From assembly GCA_002307275.1 (NCBI GenBank), contig DBTX01000024.1:1-6611 (forward strand): a stretch of DNA of 6,611 bases, written 5' to 3'. Positions 6,043 to 6,611 of this stretch are shown here, one piece after another. Positions within the stretch are counted from its first letter, which is position 1; each line of letters opens with the position of its first letter. The notes below the pieces were generated by a model. The model had not been told where the DNA came from, ran no database searches, and worked only from the letters and a program-made list of their open reading frames with translations. The position numbers were made by a program, and so were the translations under genes. Source of the DNA: Hungateiclostridiaceae bacterium UBA1305. Lineage in GTDB: Bacteria > Bacillota > Clostridia > Acetivibrionales > DTU013.

Positions 6043-6447
6043 GTGTTCAGGAGTCTTTTAATAGGATTTCTGATATTGTCGGCACTGACATCAAAAGGTG
6101 TCGGCGTTCAGATCAATCAAGACATAGCCATTTCAGCAGATATGCTGCTTGATTTTTATAATGCCGCTGTTGCTTATGCAGAAAAGCAGGCTGATTTTGT
6201 TGATGCAAAAAAGGATAGTGCGTTTTTATGCAATACCAATGAGACCGCTATCGCGATACAGAAAATATTCCAGACCGTCAGGCACGAAAGCCAGACAACA
6301 TGGGCTATGCCGGACATTCAGGAAAACTGTTTGTACGGGCAGTTTAAAACATCAGAACAGTGTATGATATTATCCTGCAAGGGTGAAATCTTTTCATGCG
6401 GTTCTGATACCTCTCCTCCATATTCCAGTAAAAAAAGCAATTTTTAA
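6043..6447 (+). CDS. Small putative exported protein of unknown function, five cysteines
   Basis: I do not recognise this 134-residue protein. A GTG start at 6043 follows the upstream stop codon by two bases, with AGGAAG (6031-6036) as ribosome site inside the end of the previous gene, which suggests translational coupling. The next in-frame ATG would remove the N-terminus. Residues 4-16 are hydrophobic after a single Arg, like a signal peptide or membrane anchor, and no lipobox Cys follows. The rest is mixed and soluble-looking, with cysteines at 63, 96, 107, 112 and 119. The four C-terminal ones are close enough for disulfides or a metal site. The tail is Ser/Pro/Lys-rich. The protein may act outside the membrane. 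Its place just before secA is by itself weak evidence for a role in secretion. Confidence 0.65.
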   Translation: MFRSLLIGFLILSALTSKGVGVQINQDIAISADMLLDFYNAAVAYAEKQADFVDAKKDSAFLCNTNETAIAIQKIFQTVRHESQTTWAMPDIQENCLYGQFKTSEQCMILSCKGEIFSCGSDTSPPYSSKKSNF

Positions 6448-6450
6448 TAT

Positions 6451-6456
6451 TATAAT
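6451..6456 (+). promoter_or_regulatory. Possible weak -10 before secA
   Basis: TATAAT lies just upstream of the secA ribosome site, but the hexamer at normal -35 spacing has no match to consensus. Initiation here would leave almost no leader. Read-through from the promoter at 5644-5672 is the more likely source of secA mRNA, as no terminator lies between the genes. Confidence 0.15.
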
Positions 6457-6471
6457 CTTATGGAGGTATTT

Positions 6472-6611
6472 ATGATAAAAAATATAATTGAAAAAATAAT
6501 AGGCTCCTATAGCGATAGAGAGTTAAAGAGAATTATGCCCATCGTGGATGAAATAGAGGAAATGGAACCTAAAATAAAGGCACTGTCGGATGAACAGCTT
6601 AAAGCCAAGAC
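6472..6611 (+). CDS. secA: Preprotein translocase ATPase SecA, N-terminal fragment cut by the window edge
   Basis: The first 46 codons are present; full SecA proteins are usually about 800-900 residues. The reading is MIKNIIEKIIG, then YSDRELKRIMPIVDEIEEME, then ALSDEQLKAK. This matches the conserved SecA start, with its RELKR-(x)-xPIV helix and the LSDEELKAKT motif that precedes the Walker A region. SecA is the ATPase motor that pushes unfolded preproteins through SecYEG. GGAGG (6462-6466) lies 5 nt before the ATG. The nucleotide-binding motifs lie beyond the window, so catalytic integrity cannot be judged. Confidence 0.93.
   Translation, partial: MIKNIIEKIIGSYSDRELKRIMPIVDEIEEMEPKIKALSDEQLKAK

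Overview
The window looks like chromosomal DNA from a low-to-moderate GC Firmicute, most likely class Clostridia (inference). The reasons are strong GGAGG-type ribosome sites, AT-rich TATAAT promoters, a solute-binding lipoprotein of Gram-positive type, and a YerC/TrpR-like regulator just upstream of secA. The last gene, secA, is cut by the right edge.

Layout. Positions 1-126 are an AT-rich leader with several TATAAT hexamers. Then comes a membrane glycosyltransferase of the ceramide-glucosyltransferase/HpnI-like type (127-1308, +), followed by a good Rho-independent terminator (1371-1396). The spacer holds two copies of a 24-bp repeat and an AT-rich promoter region. The next gene is a large lipoprotein (1662-3902, +) that joins a beta-propeller-like N-terminal half to an ABC-type extracellular solute-binding domain. 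No permease or ATPase gene lies beside it. A 20-bp tandem repeat (four copies) and a hairpin separate it from a convergent gene (4084-5211, -) for a two-lobed GNAT-like acyltransferase.

The most unusual stretch is the 532-bp gap at 5212-5743. It holds three and a partial copies of a 69-bp repeat with REP-like hairpin ends. A further copy has its hairpin interior replaced by a 109-bp block that contains two facing arrays of five heptanucleotides each (NNCAGAR type). None of this looks coding, although the 69-bp period keeps several frames open.

Right of the repeats, a good extended -10 promoter (TTGACT, 17 bp, TGGTATTGT) drives a probable operon: a YerC-family regulator (5744-6040), a small secreted or membrane-anchored protein with five cysteines (6043-6447), and secA (from 6472). 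The genes are unrelated in function apart from this last cluster, where a small regulator and a putative exported protein are probably co-transcribed with the Sec translocase motor.

I do not see a clear new biological system. The best candidates for follow-up are the composite repeat at 5246-5601, the propeller/solute-binding fusion, and the unrecognised protein before secA.
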